Shown one piece after another: positions 1 to 7,437 of a stretch of DNA of 19,892 nt (position 1 is its first letter; each line of letters starts with the position of its first letter). Source of the stretch: Gammaproteobacteria bacterium (GTDB taxonomy: Bacteria > Pseudomonadota > Gammaproteobacteria > Competibacterales > Competibacteraceae). The stretch lies in NCBI GenBank assembly GCA_003562535.1, contig PWUP01000327.1, positions 1 to 19,892 of the forward strand, written 5' to 3'. The position numbers and the translations under genes are program-made. The notes under the pieces are model-generated. The model was not told the origin of the DNA. It searched no databases and was given only the letters and a program-made list of their open reading frames with translations.

Positions 1-504
1 AAAGTGGTCTATGCCTTTGTCCCGGCGATGATCAAATATTATCTGGATCAAGACCCTTTGGTTCCCAATGTGCCGACCTATCTGTGCTTCGATGAGCAGC
101 AGCGCGAGTATGTCTTGGCTCATCTTGATGAGTTAGTCGTCAAACCCGCCAACGAATCCGGGGGCTATGGCATGCTCATCGGTCCCCACGCCAGTCGCCG
201 CGAGCGCGAGCAGTTTGCCGCGCTGATCCGCGCTGAACCGCGTAATTATATTGCCCAGCCCACCCTGAGTTTATCTACCGTACCCACCTTATGCGGTGCC
301 CAAGTGCAACCACGGCACGTCGATCTGCGCCCGTTTATTCTGCAAGGTGATCCACCCAGCGTGACCACCGGCGGTTTGACTCGGGTGGCGTTGCGTAAAG
401 GATCGCTGGTGGTCAATTCATCTCAAGGTGGCGGCAGCAAGGATACCTGGATTGTCGATTTAACCGCCGCCGCCGATCCAGAAGACTACGATTCCGGTGC
501 TTAG
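1..504 (+). CDS. Circularly permuted ATP-grasp protein, C-terminal part (5' end outside window)
   Basis: This is the last 167 codons of a protein that begins before the window; the frame is open from base 1. Visible family features are the VYAFVPAMIKYYL stretch, PNVPTY, the VVKPANESGGYGM segment near codons 46-58 (a nucleotide-binding strand and Gly-rich turn), and the DLRPF and TRVALRKGSLVVNSSQGGGSKDTW block near codons 109-149. These match the circularly permuted ATP-grasp type 2 family (formerly DUF404/DUF407). That family is thought to form peptide or amide bonds using ATP; its substrate is unknown. The next gene, 11 bases downstream, is an alpha-E protein, the usual partner of this family, which strengthens the call. 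The tail after WIVDL is short and acidic. The catalytic N-terminal half cannot be checked here. Confidence 0.9.
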   Translation, partial: KVVYAFVPAMIKYYLDQDPLVPNVPTYLCFDEQQREYVLAHLDELVVKPANESGGYGMLIGPHASRREREQFAALIRAEPRNYIAQPTLSLSTVPTLCGAQVQPRHVDLRPFILQGDPPSVTTGGLTRVALRKGSLVVNSSQGGGSKDTWIVDLTAAADPEDYDSGA

Positions 505-515
505 GGGGTAGGCCA

Positions 516-1475
516 ATGTTATCTCGTGTGGCGTGTAATATTTATTGGATGGGACGACAACTGGAGCGTGCTGAGAACACCGCCCGCATGGTGAGCGTTC
601 ACGGTAATCTATTGATGGATTTACCCCGTCGTTCTACCGAGTTTGGTTGGGAGCCGCTGGTGACCATGCTTGGCAATGAGTCGCATTTCCAGCAGCGTTA
701 CCGGGTTCCCCGTGAAGCTAATGTGGTTAAATTTCTGGTCGCCGATGCCGATAATCCCGGCTCGATTCTCAATGCCCTCAGCCAGGCGCGAGAAAACCTA
801 CGCACTGCGCGCGATATTATCCCGCGAGCCGTATGGGAAGCCCTGAATGGACTGTATCTGAGCGCTACCGAGCAGGTCAGTGACGGGCTAAGCCGCCGTA
901 CCCGCCATGAGTATCTCAAGCAGATCATTCGTGGCACCCAACTGATCAGCGGCATGTTGTCAGGTACCATGAGTCACGGCACGGCTCACCATTTTCTCTG
1001 GCTGGGCGCTTTTCTGGAGCGAGCGGATATGACCACACGGATTCTTGATGTCCGTGCGGCGGGCTTGCTGCTGGAAAAACCCCAAGGTCCCGTATTATCG
1101 CCGTTAGATAATATTCAGTGGATGAGTGTGCTGAAATCCTTAACGGCGTACCAAATGTATCGTCAGCATGTGCGTCTGCGGGTACAAGGGCCGGATGTGC
1201 TGAATTTCCTGCTGCGTAATCGTGAATTTCCGCGAGCGGTGGGTTTTTGTTTATCCCGCATTGAACGCGACCTGGATCTATTGCCCGAGCGCGTGGAACC
1301 ACGCCAGCAGGTGCAGCGCCTACAACAGCAATTACAGGCAGCCGATGTCAGTGTGTTGGTCGATGGCGGCTTGCACGAATTTATCGATGCCCTGCAAACG
1401 GAGCTGGCAGAATTGCACAATAGCCTAGATCGCAGTTATTTCAACCCTCAGGCGGTGGCTTCTGCGTCCGACTGA
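516..1475 (+). CDS. Alpha-E domain protein (DUF403)
   Basis: This 319-residue, mostly helical protein has the typical opening MLSRVACNIYWMGRQLERAE and continues through ENTARM, NPGSILNALSQARENLRTARD and a long helical C-terminal half. It fits full-length alpha-E (DUF403) proteins. The start follows a purine-rich GGGGGTAG 6 bases upstream and lies 11 bases after the ATP-grasp stop, so the two are probably co-transcribed. Alpha-E proteins nearly always sit beside circularly permuted ATP-grasp genes, often with a transglutaminase-like protease, and are proposed to take part in making or tagging a peptide; no activity is established. No signal peptide or membrane segment is visible, so a cytoplasmic location is inferred. 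The usual transglutaminase-like third gene is not next to it here; an aminotransferase gene follows. Confidence 0.92.
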   Translation: MLSRVACNIYWMGRQLERAENTARMVSVHGNLLMDLPRRSTEFGWEPLVTMLGNESHFQQRYRVPREANVVKFLVADADNPGSILNALSQARENLRTARDIIPRAVWEALNGLYLSATEQVSDGLSRRTRHEYLKQIIRGTQLISGMLSGTMSHGTAHHFLWLGAFLERADMTTRILDVRAAGLLLEKPQGPVLSPLDNIQWMSVLKSLTAYQMYRQHVRLRVQGPDVLNFLLRNREFPRAVGFCLSRIERDLDLLPERVEPRQQVQRLQQQLQAADVSVLVDGGLHEFIDALQTELAELHNSLDRSYFNPQAVASASD

Positions 1476-1544
1476 GCAAGGCTAAACTAGGCCACCGTGA
1501 GACCCATAAATCCCATTCCCAGAGCAAAAAACAGAAGTGACTCC

Positions 1545-2921
1545 ATGAATCATGTGTTTCATCGCCATACCCGTGGCGTTTTACCCGTAGCCGTTGCGGC
1601 TGATGGGCCTTATGTCATCGACCGTGAGGGTAATCGCTATCTCGACGGTTCCGGTGGCGCGGCCGTATCGTGCTTGGGGCATAACCACCCCAAAGTGATT
1701 CAAGCGATTAAAGATCAGTTAGATCGTATCGCTTATGCCCATACCGGCTTTTTTACCTCGGAACCGGCTGAAGCGCTGGCTGATTATCTGATTGAACATG
1801 CCCCAGGCGATTTACAGCGAGTGTACTTGGTCAGCGGCGGCTCAGAAGCGATGGAAGCCTGCTTGAAGCTGGCGCGCCAGTATTGCTACGAACAAAGTCA
1901 GCCGCAGCGCCGCCATATCATCGCTCGTCGGCAAAGCTATCACGGCAACACCCTGGGGGTACTGGCAGCGGGGGGCAATCTCTGGCGACGTAGCCCATTC
2001 GAGCCGCTGCTGATTGAAACCCATCATATTGATGCCTGCTATGCTTATCGGGGTCAGCGAGCAGGGGAAAGTCTAGAAGACTACGGTCGCCGCGCCGCTG
2101 ATGAACTGGAAGCCAAGATTCTGGAACTCGGTGAGGACAGCGTACTGGCGTTTCTGGCCGAGCCGGTGGTTGGCGCGACGGCGGGTGCGATTCCCGCAGT
2201 GCCCGGTTATTTCCAACGGATTCGCCAAATCTGTGACCGTTACGGTGTGCTGCTGATTCTCGATGAAGTGATGTGTGGCATGGGGCGCACGGGTACGCTT
2301 TACGCCTGTGAACAAGACGGCATCGCCCCTGATCTCATGGCCATTGCCAAGGGACTCGGTGCGGGCTATCAACCGATTGGCGCGATGTTAGTGTCCCAGC
2401 GGATTTATGACGCCGTGGCTCAAGGCAGTGGGTTTTTCCAACACGGGCACACTTATATGGGACATCCTACCGCTTGCGCAGCGGCACTGGCCGTACAACA
2501 GGTGATTGCTGAGGACGATTTGCTCAATAATGTGCGACTACGCGGCCAGCAACTGCGCGACTTGCTCCACCAGCGGTTTGAGCGTAATCCCTATATTGGT
2601 GATATTCGTGGCCGAGGTTTGTTTTTAGGCATTGAACTGGTGGCGGATCGAGCATCGAAACAGCCTTTAGATCCCGCCTTACAGATTCATACCCTGATTA
2701 AACAGGCCGCCATGCAGCGCGGGCTGATGTGCTATCCCATGGGGGGGACAATTGACGGCCAGCGTGGCAATCATATTCTGCTCGCCCCGCCGTTTATTCT
2801 GAACGCCGCGCAGATTGAAGAACTGGTTGAGAAGCTGGGCAGCGCGGTGGATGCGGCGTTGCAGATGGCTTTGCGGGTATATAATCACACGGAACGGAAC
2901 ACTATGGAGGCATCAAGATAA
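1545..2921 (+). CDS. Class III pyridoxal-phosphate aminotransferase
   Basis: A 458-residue fold-type I PLP enzyme. Visible landmarks are the N-terminal YVIDREGNRYLDGSGG, GHNHPKV, the cofactor-phosphate loop SGGSEAMEACLKLAR, RRQSYHGNT, the LDEVMCGMGRTG segment with D240 (binds the PLP pyridine nitrogen) and AIAKGLGAGYQPIGA with K269 (Schiff-base lysine). HGHTYMGHP and a C-terminal GRGLFLGIEL complete the family pattern. The ATG at 1545 is preferred over an in-frame GTG at 1497, because the extra 16 residues are basic and unconserved in character and AGAAGTGA lies just upstream of the ATG. The enzyme transfers an amino group from an amine or amino acid to a keto acid; the substrate cannot be read from sequence. 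Its stop overlaps the next start by one base (TAATG), indicating coupling to the amidase. The 69-base gap to alpha-E shows no terminator. Confidence 0.9.
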   Translation: MNHVFHRHTRGVLPVAVAADGPYVIDREGNRYLDGSGGAAVSCLGHNHPKVIQAIKDQLDRIAYAHTGFFTSEPAEALADYLIEHAPGDLQRVYLVSGGSEAMEACLKLARQYCYEQSQPQRRHIIARRQSYHGNTLGVLAAGGNLWRRSPFEPLLIETHHIDACYAYRGQRAGESLEDYGRRAADELEAKILELGEDSVLAFLAEPVVGATAGAIPAVPGYFQRIRQICDRYGVLLILDEVMCGMGRTGTLYACEQDGIAPDLMAIAKGLGAGYQPIGAMLVSQRIYDAVAQGSGFFQHGHTYMGHPTACAAALAVQQVIAEDDLLNNVRLRGQQLRDLLHQRFERNPYIGDIRGRGLFLGIELVADRASKQPLDPALQIHTLIKQAAMQRGLMCYPMGGTIDGQRGNHILLAPPFILNAAQIEELVEKLGSAVDAALQMALRVYNHTERNTMEASR

Positions 2922-3436
2922 TGAATATTATCCAAAAACCATCCGCACATGGTGGGGGGGCACAAACGCCTAATCGCATCATCGTGCATGCTATGGGCAA
3001 TCAAATCGATTATCAAGGAAATCGCTGGGATGCCGCTGAATTTTTGCAAAAAATAGGTTTGTCCGCACACGCGCTGATCGCTCATGACGGTACGATCATC
3101 CGCTGTCGTGACGATAACCGCATGGCATGGCACGCCAAAGGGCATAATCAAAATACGCTGGGGGTTGAGGTGTTGGTGGAGAATGCTCACAACCTCAATG
3201 AGCTGTACGAGTGCATGGAAGCCCACAACTGGCCTTCCAGCAGGCAACTGTGGTCTTTGATCAGTCTGGTGATAAGCTGGTGTGAGCAGCATGATATTGA
3301 GAAAATTCAGCGCCATTCCGATATTGACTCACCCCGCAAACGCGATCCAGGCAACGGGTTCCCTTGGGAAGGGTTTGTGCGCTATACGAATTTCATTCTG
3401 CAACTCAAAGGAATTAACGCTCTGAAAACGTCGTAG
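2921..3436 (+). CDS. AmpD-like N-acetylmuramoyl-L-alanine amidase (Amidase_2)
   Basis: A compact 171-residue protein of the amidase_2/PGRP fold. Residues that align with the AmpD active site are H23 (in IIVHAMG), H132 (in QRHSDID) and D142 (in RKRDPG) as zinc ligands, with E83 (LGVEV) and K140 as catalytic helpers; SAHALIAHDGTI and MAWHAKG are also typical. The family cuts the bond between N-acetylmuramic acid and L-alanine of peptidoglycan or its fragments. There is no signal peptide or lipobox, so a cytoplasmic role is inferred, either on recycled muropeptides or on another amide substrate. It is translationally coupled to the aminotransferase upstream. Together with the ATP-grasp and alpha-E genes, this places an amide-cleaving enzyme beside a putative amide-forming one. 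The usual ampD neighbour ampE is absent, so I do not assign the symbol. Confidence 0.85.
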   Translation: MNIIQKPSAHGGGAQTPNRIIVHAMGNQIDYQGNRWDAAEFLQKIGLSAHALIAHDGTIIRCRDDNRMAWHAKGHNQNTLGVEVLVENAHNLNELYECMEAHNWPSSRQLWSLISLVISWCEQHDIEKIQRHSDIDSPRKRDPGNGFPWEGFVRYTNFILQLKGINALKTS

Positions 3437-3450
3437 CCTCACTGACTCGG

Positions 3451-3478
3451 CCATTGTGAACCGAATGGTTCACTTTGG
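3451..3478. terminator. Candidate bidirectional terminator hairpin between convergent genes
   Basis: GTGAACC (3456-3462) pairs perfectly with GGTTCAC (3467-3473) around a GAAT loop. Outside a 2x2 internal loop, CCA (3451-3453) pairs with TGG (3476-3478). It lies in the 69-base gap between the amidase stop and the stop of the minus-strand GTPase. The position suits a shared terminator, but the T-tract is only three bases. Confidence 0.45.
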
Positions 3479-3505
3479 CTAGCTCGTCGGCTACGGATGC
3501 GTTGT

Positions 3506-5074
3506 TTATGGTCGCTTATTACCGGATAACCAGCGCCGCCCTTTGGCAAGCCAACGACCTCCCCACTGGCGGCCAAGCTGCCCCAGCACCCGACTGGCCT
3601 GTCCGGCCTGTTGCAGGGTTTTGCGCCACTGTGCCGCGCGTTGTTGATCCTGCAGCCAACGTAAATAACGCGCCCGCTCTGCATCGTTGCTCAGGCTGGC
3701 ATGAATCCTCGGCAGCAATTCTTGGTCGATATTGTAAACCCGTCCGGCATCACTGCGCACGGGAATAATCTGTGCGGTATCCACGCCCAACTGTGTGGCT
3801 ACCGCAGCCATCGCCTCGCGGATGCTGTGGGCTTTGGCCGAATCGGTCGCATCCAGATCATAAGGCGGTGACCATTCCCGAGGTGGTGCCAGGCGATCGA
3901 TAAAATTCAGTACCACAATCAGCGCCGGTGGACTGCGCTCAGGGTTGACTTGATACAAAGCCCGCAAATGGTTCAGAACCTGATGGTCAGCCGCCCGCCC
4001 CGCATGGTGAGCGGCACACACCAACAGAATTAAATCCGCCTGCAGTAACTCCCGATCCAAGGCAGACCACGTCTCGGTCATTACTTGGGCGCTGTAGCCT
4101 GGGCTATCGAACACCCAAATAGGCGGGGCCTCGGGCTGCTGCAAGGGGTAAGCGGTGAACTGCTCGGTTGTCACCACCGCATCGGCATGGGCTTGGGGGG
4201 TTCCCAGAAGTGCGTTAACAACGCTGGATTTACCACTGCCGGTTTGACCCAGCACTAACAAACGAAATGGCTCATCAATAGCCGGTTTGGGAGAAGCAGG
4301 CGTTGCGGGTGTGCGGTCGGTCGTCGTCGGTGTCGGTTCGTCCAGCAATAATTGACCACTGTAGAGATCAATGGCATGACGCCCCGTGCCTTTGACAAAT
4401 TCTTGCAGTAACCACACGATCAGCTCATTACGGCTTTGCTCCAGCAAGCGCCCCTGGATTTTAGAGCGGGCTTCGGAGACCACAGCGGCGGCGGGATTAA
4501 TGAATAACCGCGCCATCCGCCATAAATCATAGGCTTGGGTCAGTTTCATCAAGCCCGGAATGCGCCGCCATTGAGCCAAGGTCACGCGATGGCTGAGCGG
4601 CACATAATCGGTTAGCAGGCGTAAATCACGACAGACCCGTTCGGTGGTCAGCAGCACTTGGGGTAAGGGCACTTCCAGCTCGGGTTGCTGCGCTTCGGGG
4701 TGATAATGACGGGCGACTGAGCGGATAGTGGTTAAACCTAAATCGAGCACCCGATGCGATAGACTGGAGTCCAGTGGATAGTCTTCTAGGGTAATCGCCG
4801 CCGCTTGTTGTTCCACGCTTTTCCAAGCAGCCTGCCCCCGTTCCGGCCAATAGCGATCGGCTGTGATGCCGGGTTTTTCAACGGTCGGGTCGCTACCTGC
4901 AAACCGCTGTAGCACCCAACTGAGGGCGGTGATACTGATAGCGGAGAGCACCCACCATAACAGTGCATTCTGTTGCCACAGCCACAGCAGCCCCAGCGGC
5001 ATCAACACCAATGTCGGCAAGGCGGATACCACCAACAATAGGGTACCGCGTCGTGTTGGCCGCAACGTCATCAT
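3506..5074 (-). CDS. Membrane-anchored P-loop GTPase with unusual G4 motif
   Basis: A 522-residue protein with two hydrophobic segments at about residues 11-33 and 38-55, which probably form an inner-membrane hairpin. A roughly 210-residue helical region follows, then a Thr/Pro-rich linker (about 248-268), then a GTPase domain. The P-loop is GQTGSGKS (276-283), G3 is DSPG (323-326), and the position of NKxD is NFID (390-393), so the usual lysine is replaced by Phe. The C-terminus is basic. The family resembles YfjP/Era-like large GTPases of unknown role. The start ATG overlaps the upstream GTPase stop by four bases (ATGA), so it is the last gene of a four-gene minus-strand operon. The product is unknown beyond GTP binding and likely membrane attachment; nucleotide specificity is uncertain because of the altered G4. 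Confidence 0.8.
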   Translation of the reverse strand: MMTLRPTRRGTLLLVVSALPTLVLMPLGLLWLWQQNALLWWVLSAISITALSWVLQRFAGSDPTVEKPGITADRYWPERGQAAWKSVEQQAAAITLEDYPLDSSLSHRVLDLGLTTIRSVARHYHPEAQQPELEVPLPQVLLTTERVCRDLRLLTDYVPLSHRVTLAQWRRIPGLMKLTQAYDLWRMARLFINPAAAVVSEARSKIQGRLLEQSRNELIVWLLQEFVKGTGRHAIDLYSGQLLLDEPTPTTTDRTPATPASPKPAIDEPFRLLVLGQTGSGKSSVVNALLGTPQAHADAVVTTEQFTAYPLQQPEAPPIWVFDSPGYSAQVMTETWSALDRELLQADLILLVCAAHHAGRAADHQVLNHLRALYQVNPERSPPALIVVLNFIDRLAPPREWSPPYDLDATDSAKAHSIREAMAAVATQLGVDTAQIIPVRSDAGRVYNIDQELLPRIHASLSNDAERARYLRWLQDQQRAAQWRKTLQQAGQASRVLGQLGRQWGGRWLAKGRRWLSGNKRP

Positions 5075-6252
5075 GAGGCTCGTCCGAGGTGATGGCGCAA
5101 GCGCTCGCGCCCGTGGGTCAATTCACGAGCGTAAAGCCGCCGGATAGCGGCAGCGTCGGGACTCGCCCCTTGGCGTAAAGTGCCAAAATAATAACTTAAT
5201 GCCTTGCCCAAGGCATAGGTACTGGCTCCAGTCGTCACAGCAGCTAACAGCGGACCGTACACAGGGACAAATTTGATCAACTGCCGTCCGCCTAAGCGAG
5301 CGAGAAAACCGGCACCTAGGGCGGTGCCGATCTCCGTCCAATTCCGTGTATCCAGTGGCTGGCCGTAGAGCCGTGCCAGCGCGTGACAAAGCCGCGCTTG
5401 TACACTGATGACTAAAGGTAAGGCCACGCCCGGAACCGGCAGCAAATCCAGACTGCCCGCCGCCAAAGCATGGGTAATAATGGCCGGTTCAGCGTGGCGG
5501 GCATAGACATCATCCAGTTGATTGATTTGCGTCAGCAGGGGGCGATAGCCTTGGGGCAATAACTGCTCTAGCGCTGTCCACAAGGCATCTACCCCATAAT
5601 CGACCGGCTGGTAGCCGTCTTCAGGACGGGTAAAATCCACCGCTACATAGTGATCACAGTGCAGCGCTTGGCGTTGGGCCTGTAAGGCCCGAGCCAAATC
5701 GGTCGGTATTGAATGCGGCCAGGGCGATTGATCGTAGGGATAAGGCTCAATATGCTCAAACTCTCCGTCTGGATAGCCTTGATGCAGTGTGGTTTGCACC
5801 CCAAGGCTGGGAGCATTGACGCCCGCCTGTTTGACTTGAGTTAAGGCGCTGCGCACTGAACCTTGATCAGCGTCCATGGCCGCCATAACCGGCATGATGA
5901 TTTGACTGCTGCGACTGAACTGGGCGATGTCCTCGGTTGCACAGTAATCCACCTCGCCCAGACCTCGGGTGTCCAAAAATCGCAATAAGGGTAAGGTGGC
6001 ATCTGGAAACTCATAAATGCGTGAGTGACGAGTGCAGGGGCGGAAGCGATCACCGATTTCGGCATCATCCCGTCCGGTCAGGGTACGGATGATCGACGTT
6101 TTGCCCGCTTGGGTTTTGCCCAGCAGCCAAATCAGGGGCACAGGCCGAGGTTCGGCCACTTGATTCATGCGCTGCAGCAACTCCTCGTCGCTGATTTGCG
6201 GGCGCAACACCGCCGCACTCAAGCGATTCCAGCGGGCGCGCAGTTCAGACAT
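5071..6252 (-). CDS. GTPase with C-terminal DUF697-like membrane region (YcjF-type)
   Basis: A 393-residue protein. The N-terminal G domain has the P-loop GKTQAGKT (45-52), a possible switch I threonine at T74 and G3 DTRG (94-97). No NKxD-like G4 motif can be seen; MDADQ near 126-130 occupies about the expected place. The C-terminal third (LDLLPVPGVALPLVISVQA and later RLGGRQLIKFVPVYGPLLAA, TTGASTYALGKALSYYF) is the amphipathic DUF697 type found in YcjF and related GTPases, suggesting peripheral or integral membrane contact. An AAAGG ribosome site precedes the ATG. It is preceded by the DUF1289 gene with a 5-base gap and overlaps the following GTPase gene by four bases, so the two GTPases are probably made together in fixed ratio. 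Function is unknown; envelope or membrane stress roles have been suggested for relatives. Confidence 0.8.
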   Translation of the reverse strand: MSELRARWNRLSAAVLRPQISDEELLQRMNQVAEPRPVPLIWLLGKTQAGKTSIIRTLTGRDDAEIGDRFRPCTRHSRIYEFPDATLPLLRFLDTRGLGEVDYCATEDIAQFSRSSQIIMPVMAAMDADQGSVRSALTQVKQAGVNAPSLGVQTTLHQGYPDGEFEHIEPYPYDQSPWPHSIPTDLARALQAQRQALHCDHYVAVDFTRPEDGYQPVDYGVDALWTALEQLLPQGYRPLLTQINQLDDVYARHAEPAIITHALAAGSLDLLPVPGVALPLVISVQARLCHALARLYGQPLDTRNWTEIGTALGAGFLARLGGRQLIKFVPVYGPLLAAVTTGASTYALGKALSYYFGTLRQGASPDAAAIRRLYARELTHGRERLRHHLGRAS

Positions 6253-6257
6253 GGCCT

Positions 6258-6461
6258 TTAGCGCCCAGAGCCATCGGCAGCGGTGAATAACTGCTCAGCA
6301 CGCTGGGGCAAATCAGCGATAATCGCCTGTTGTTGCGCTGCACTGAGTTCATTCCAAGCGCTGATTTCTTCCAAGCTGCGTAAGCAGCCTTCACACCAAC
6401 CATTGGAGGGATTAATAGTGCAGACTTGGATACAGGGAGACGCAGGATGATGATCACTCAT
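6258..6461 (-). CDS. DUF1289 family cysteine-rich small protein
   Basis: A 67-residue protein with the family signature: SPCIQVC near residues 8-14, GWCEGC about 10 residues later, then RSLEEISAWNELS and a helical tail with AIIADLPQRA. The four cysteines in two CxxxC/CxxC pairs suggest metal or Fe-S binding, but this is inferred; DUF1289 has no established function. Its ATG overlaps the stop of the crotonase gene by four bases, giving translational coupling, and the DUF697 GTPase follows after five bases. An alternative frame over the same bases (6245-6457) lacks the family pattern and is rejected. Confidence 0.88.
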   Translation of the reverse strand: MSDHHPASPCIQVCTINPSNGWCEGCLRSLEEISAWNELSAAQQQAIIADLPQRAEQLFTAADGSGR

Positions 6462-7249
6462 TCGTTCACCCAGTCCGGCTTACGTTTGCTCAAAAACGCA
6501 TCCAGCCCCTCTTGGGCTTCATCACTGATACGGATTTCGACAATGCGCCGCACACAGTCAGCCCGCACATCCGCCCCTAAGGGTTGGCTGACAATGGTGC
6601 GAATCAGTTCCTTACTGGCGGCTAAAGCATAGGGGCCATTAGCCATGATTTGGCGGGTCAAACGGCCAATCCATTCATCCAATGTTTCATCCCCCACCAC
6701 TTTATGCACTAAACCAATACGCAAGGCTTCGCGGGCATCAAAGCGTTCAGCGCTCAGCATATAGCGGCGCGTCTGCCGAGCACCCATTGCGGCAATCACA
6801 TACGGGCTGATTACCGCCGGAATCAGTCCCAGTTTGACCTCAGTCAGGGCAAACGAGGCGTGTTCGTTGGCGACAGCAATATCGCAGCAGGCGATTAAGC
6901 CAATGCCCGCGCCAAAAACCGATCCTTGCACACGGGCAATGGTCGGTTTACTGCATTCATGCACTGTGCGCAACAACTCGGTCAGCGCTTCGGCATCGGC
7001 AATATGCTGGCTTTCATCGTAGTCCGCCATGCGCTTCATCCAGCCCAGATCCGAGCCGACTGAAAAGCTCTTACCTTGGGCGGCCAGTACGATACAACGC
7101 ACATCGACGTTCTCTTCTAATTGCTGGAATGCACTGGTCAGCGCAGCCACCAGCAGTTCGTCAAAGGCATTATGCGCATGAGGACGATTCAGTGTGAGGG
7201 TAGCAACCCCTTGGCTGCTGATGTCTATCAGGACGTTCGGCTCTGTCAT
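6458..7249 (-). CDS. Enoyl-CoA hydratase/isomerase, methylglutaconyl-CoA or geranoyl-type crotonase
   Basis: A 263-residue crotonase, full length for the family. FSVGSDLGWMKRMADYDE, a KPTIARVQGSVFGAGIGLIACCDIAVA stretch (oxyanion hole glycines) and the LTEVKLGLIPAVISPYV block with the catalytic-type Glu are visible. The Glu that hydrates short enoyl-CoAs in rat crotonase (position 144) is Gly here, in the GIGLIACCD pattern, while the second Glu is kept. That combination and the DLGWMKRM string are characteristic of LiuC/AtuE-type enzymes of leucine or acyclic terpene breakdown. No other liu or atu genes are nearby, so the specific substrate is not settled. It is the first gene of the minus-strand operon, reading away from phaC, and its stop is coupled to the DUF1289 start. 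Confidence 0.85.
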   Translation of the reverse strand: MTEPNVLIDISSQGVATLTLNRPHAHNAFDELLVAALTSAFQQLEENVDVRCIVLAAQGKSFSVGSDLGWMKRMADYDESQHIADAEALTELLRTVHECSKPTIARVQGSVFGAGIGLIACCDIAVANEHASFALTEVKLGLIPAVISPYVIAAMGARQTRRYMLSAERFDAREALRIGLVHKVVGDETLDEWIGRLTRQIMANGPYALAASKELIRTIVSQPLGADVRADCVRRIVEIRISDEAQEGLDAFLSKRKPDWVNE

Positions 7250-7279
7250 GGGTCAAACTCGGACTCTCAAAAAGGTATC

Positions 7280-7285
7280 ATTATA
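7280..7285 (-). promoter_or_regulatory. Candidate -10 box for the minus-strand operon
   Basis: On the minus strand this is a perfect TATAAT, 31 bases upstream of the crotonase ATG. No good -35 match lies 16-18 bases upstream (ACTGCC at 17), so the assignment rests on the -10 and its position. Confidence 0.4.
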
Positions 7286-7360
7286 GGCTGTGATTATTGT
7301 TGGGCAGTGTACTCAGCGATTCAATTTTGTCTATCATTAACTGGATTCATTTGCAGTGCG

Positions 7361-7383
7361 TTTATGTTGCGTTGCAACATAAA
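7361..7383. promoter_or_regulatory. 23-bp palindrome upstream of phaC, candidate operator
   Basis: TTTATGTTGC (7361-7370) and GCAACATAAA (7374-7383) are perfect 10-base inverted repeats around GTT. The core TTGC-N3-GCAA resembles the TGC-N3-GCA half-sites reported for PhaR-type repressors of PHB genes. The site ends 54 bases before the phaC ATG and overlaps a candidate phaC promoter, as expected for a repressor site. Binding protein identity is inference; no regulator gene is in the window. Confidence 0.55.
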
Positions 7384-7399
7384 CTAATGTTAGTATTAA
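7367..7399 (+). promoter_or_regulatory. Candidate phaC promoter
   Basis: Two overlapping sigma70-like fits occur: TTGCGT (7367-7372) with TAGTAT (7391-7396) at 18 bases, and TTGCAA (7372-7377) with TATTAA (7394-7399) at 16 bases. Both -35 elements fall within the palindrome at 7361-7383. They lie 39-71 bases upstream of the phaC start in an AT-rich stretch. Confidence 0.4.
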
Positions 7400-7437
7400 A
7401 TGGTTAATATCAATCGTGGCATGGGTAGAGAAAAAGT

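Noticed and set aside
698..1420. Minus-strand and alternate-frame open frames over the alpha-E gene
   Set aside because: They follow from the codon pattern of the strong plus-strand gene and show no family features.
1497..1544. Upstream GTG start adding 16 residues to the aminotransferase
   Set aside because: The extra residues are basic and unlike the family start, and the ATG at 1545 has a better ribosome site.
2885..3316. 143-codon minus-strand frame opposite the amidase gene
   Set aside because: The amidase on the plus strand has all active-site residues; the antisense frame has no recognisable domain.
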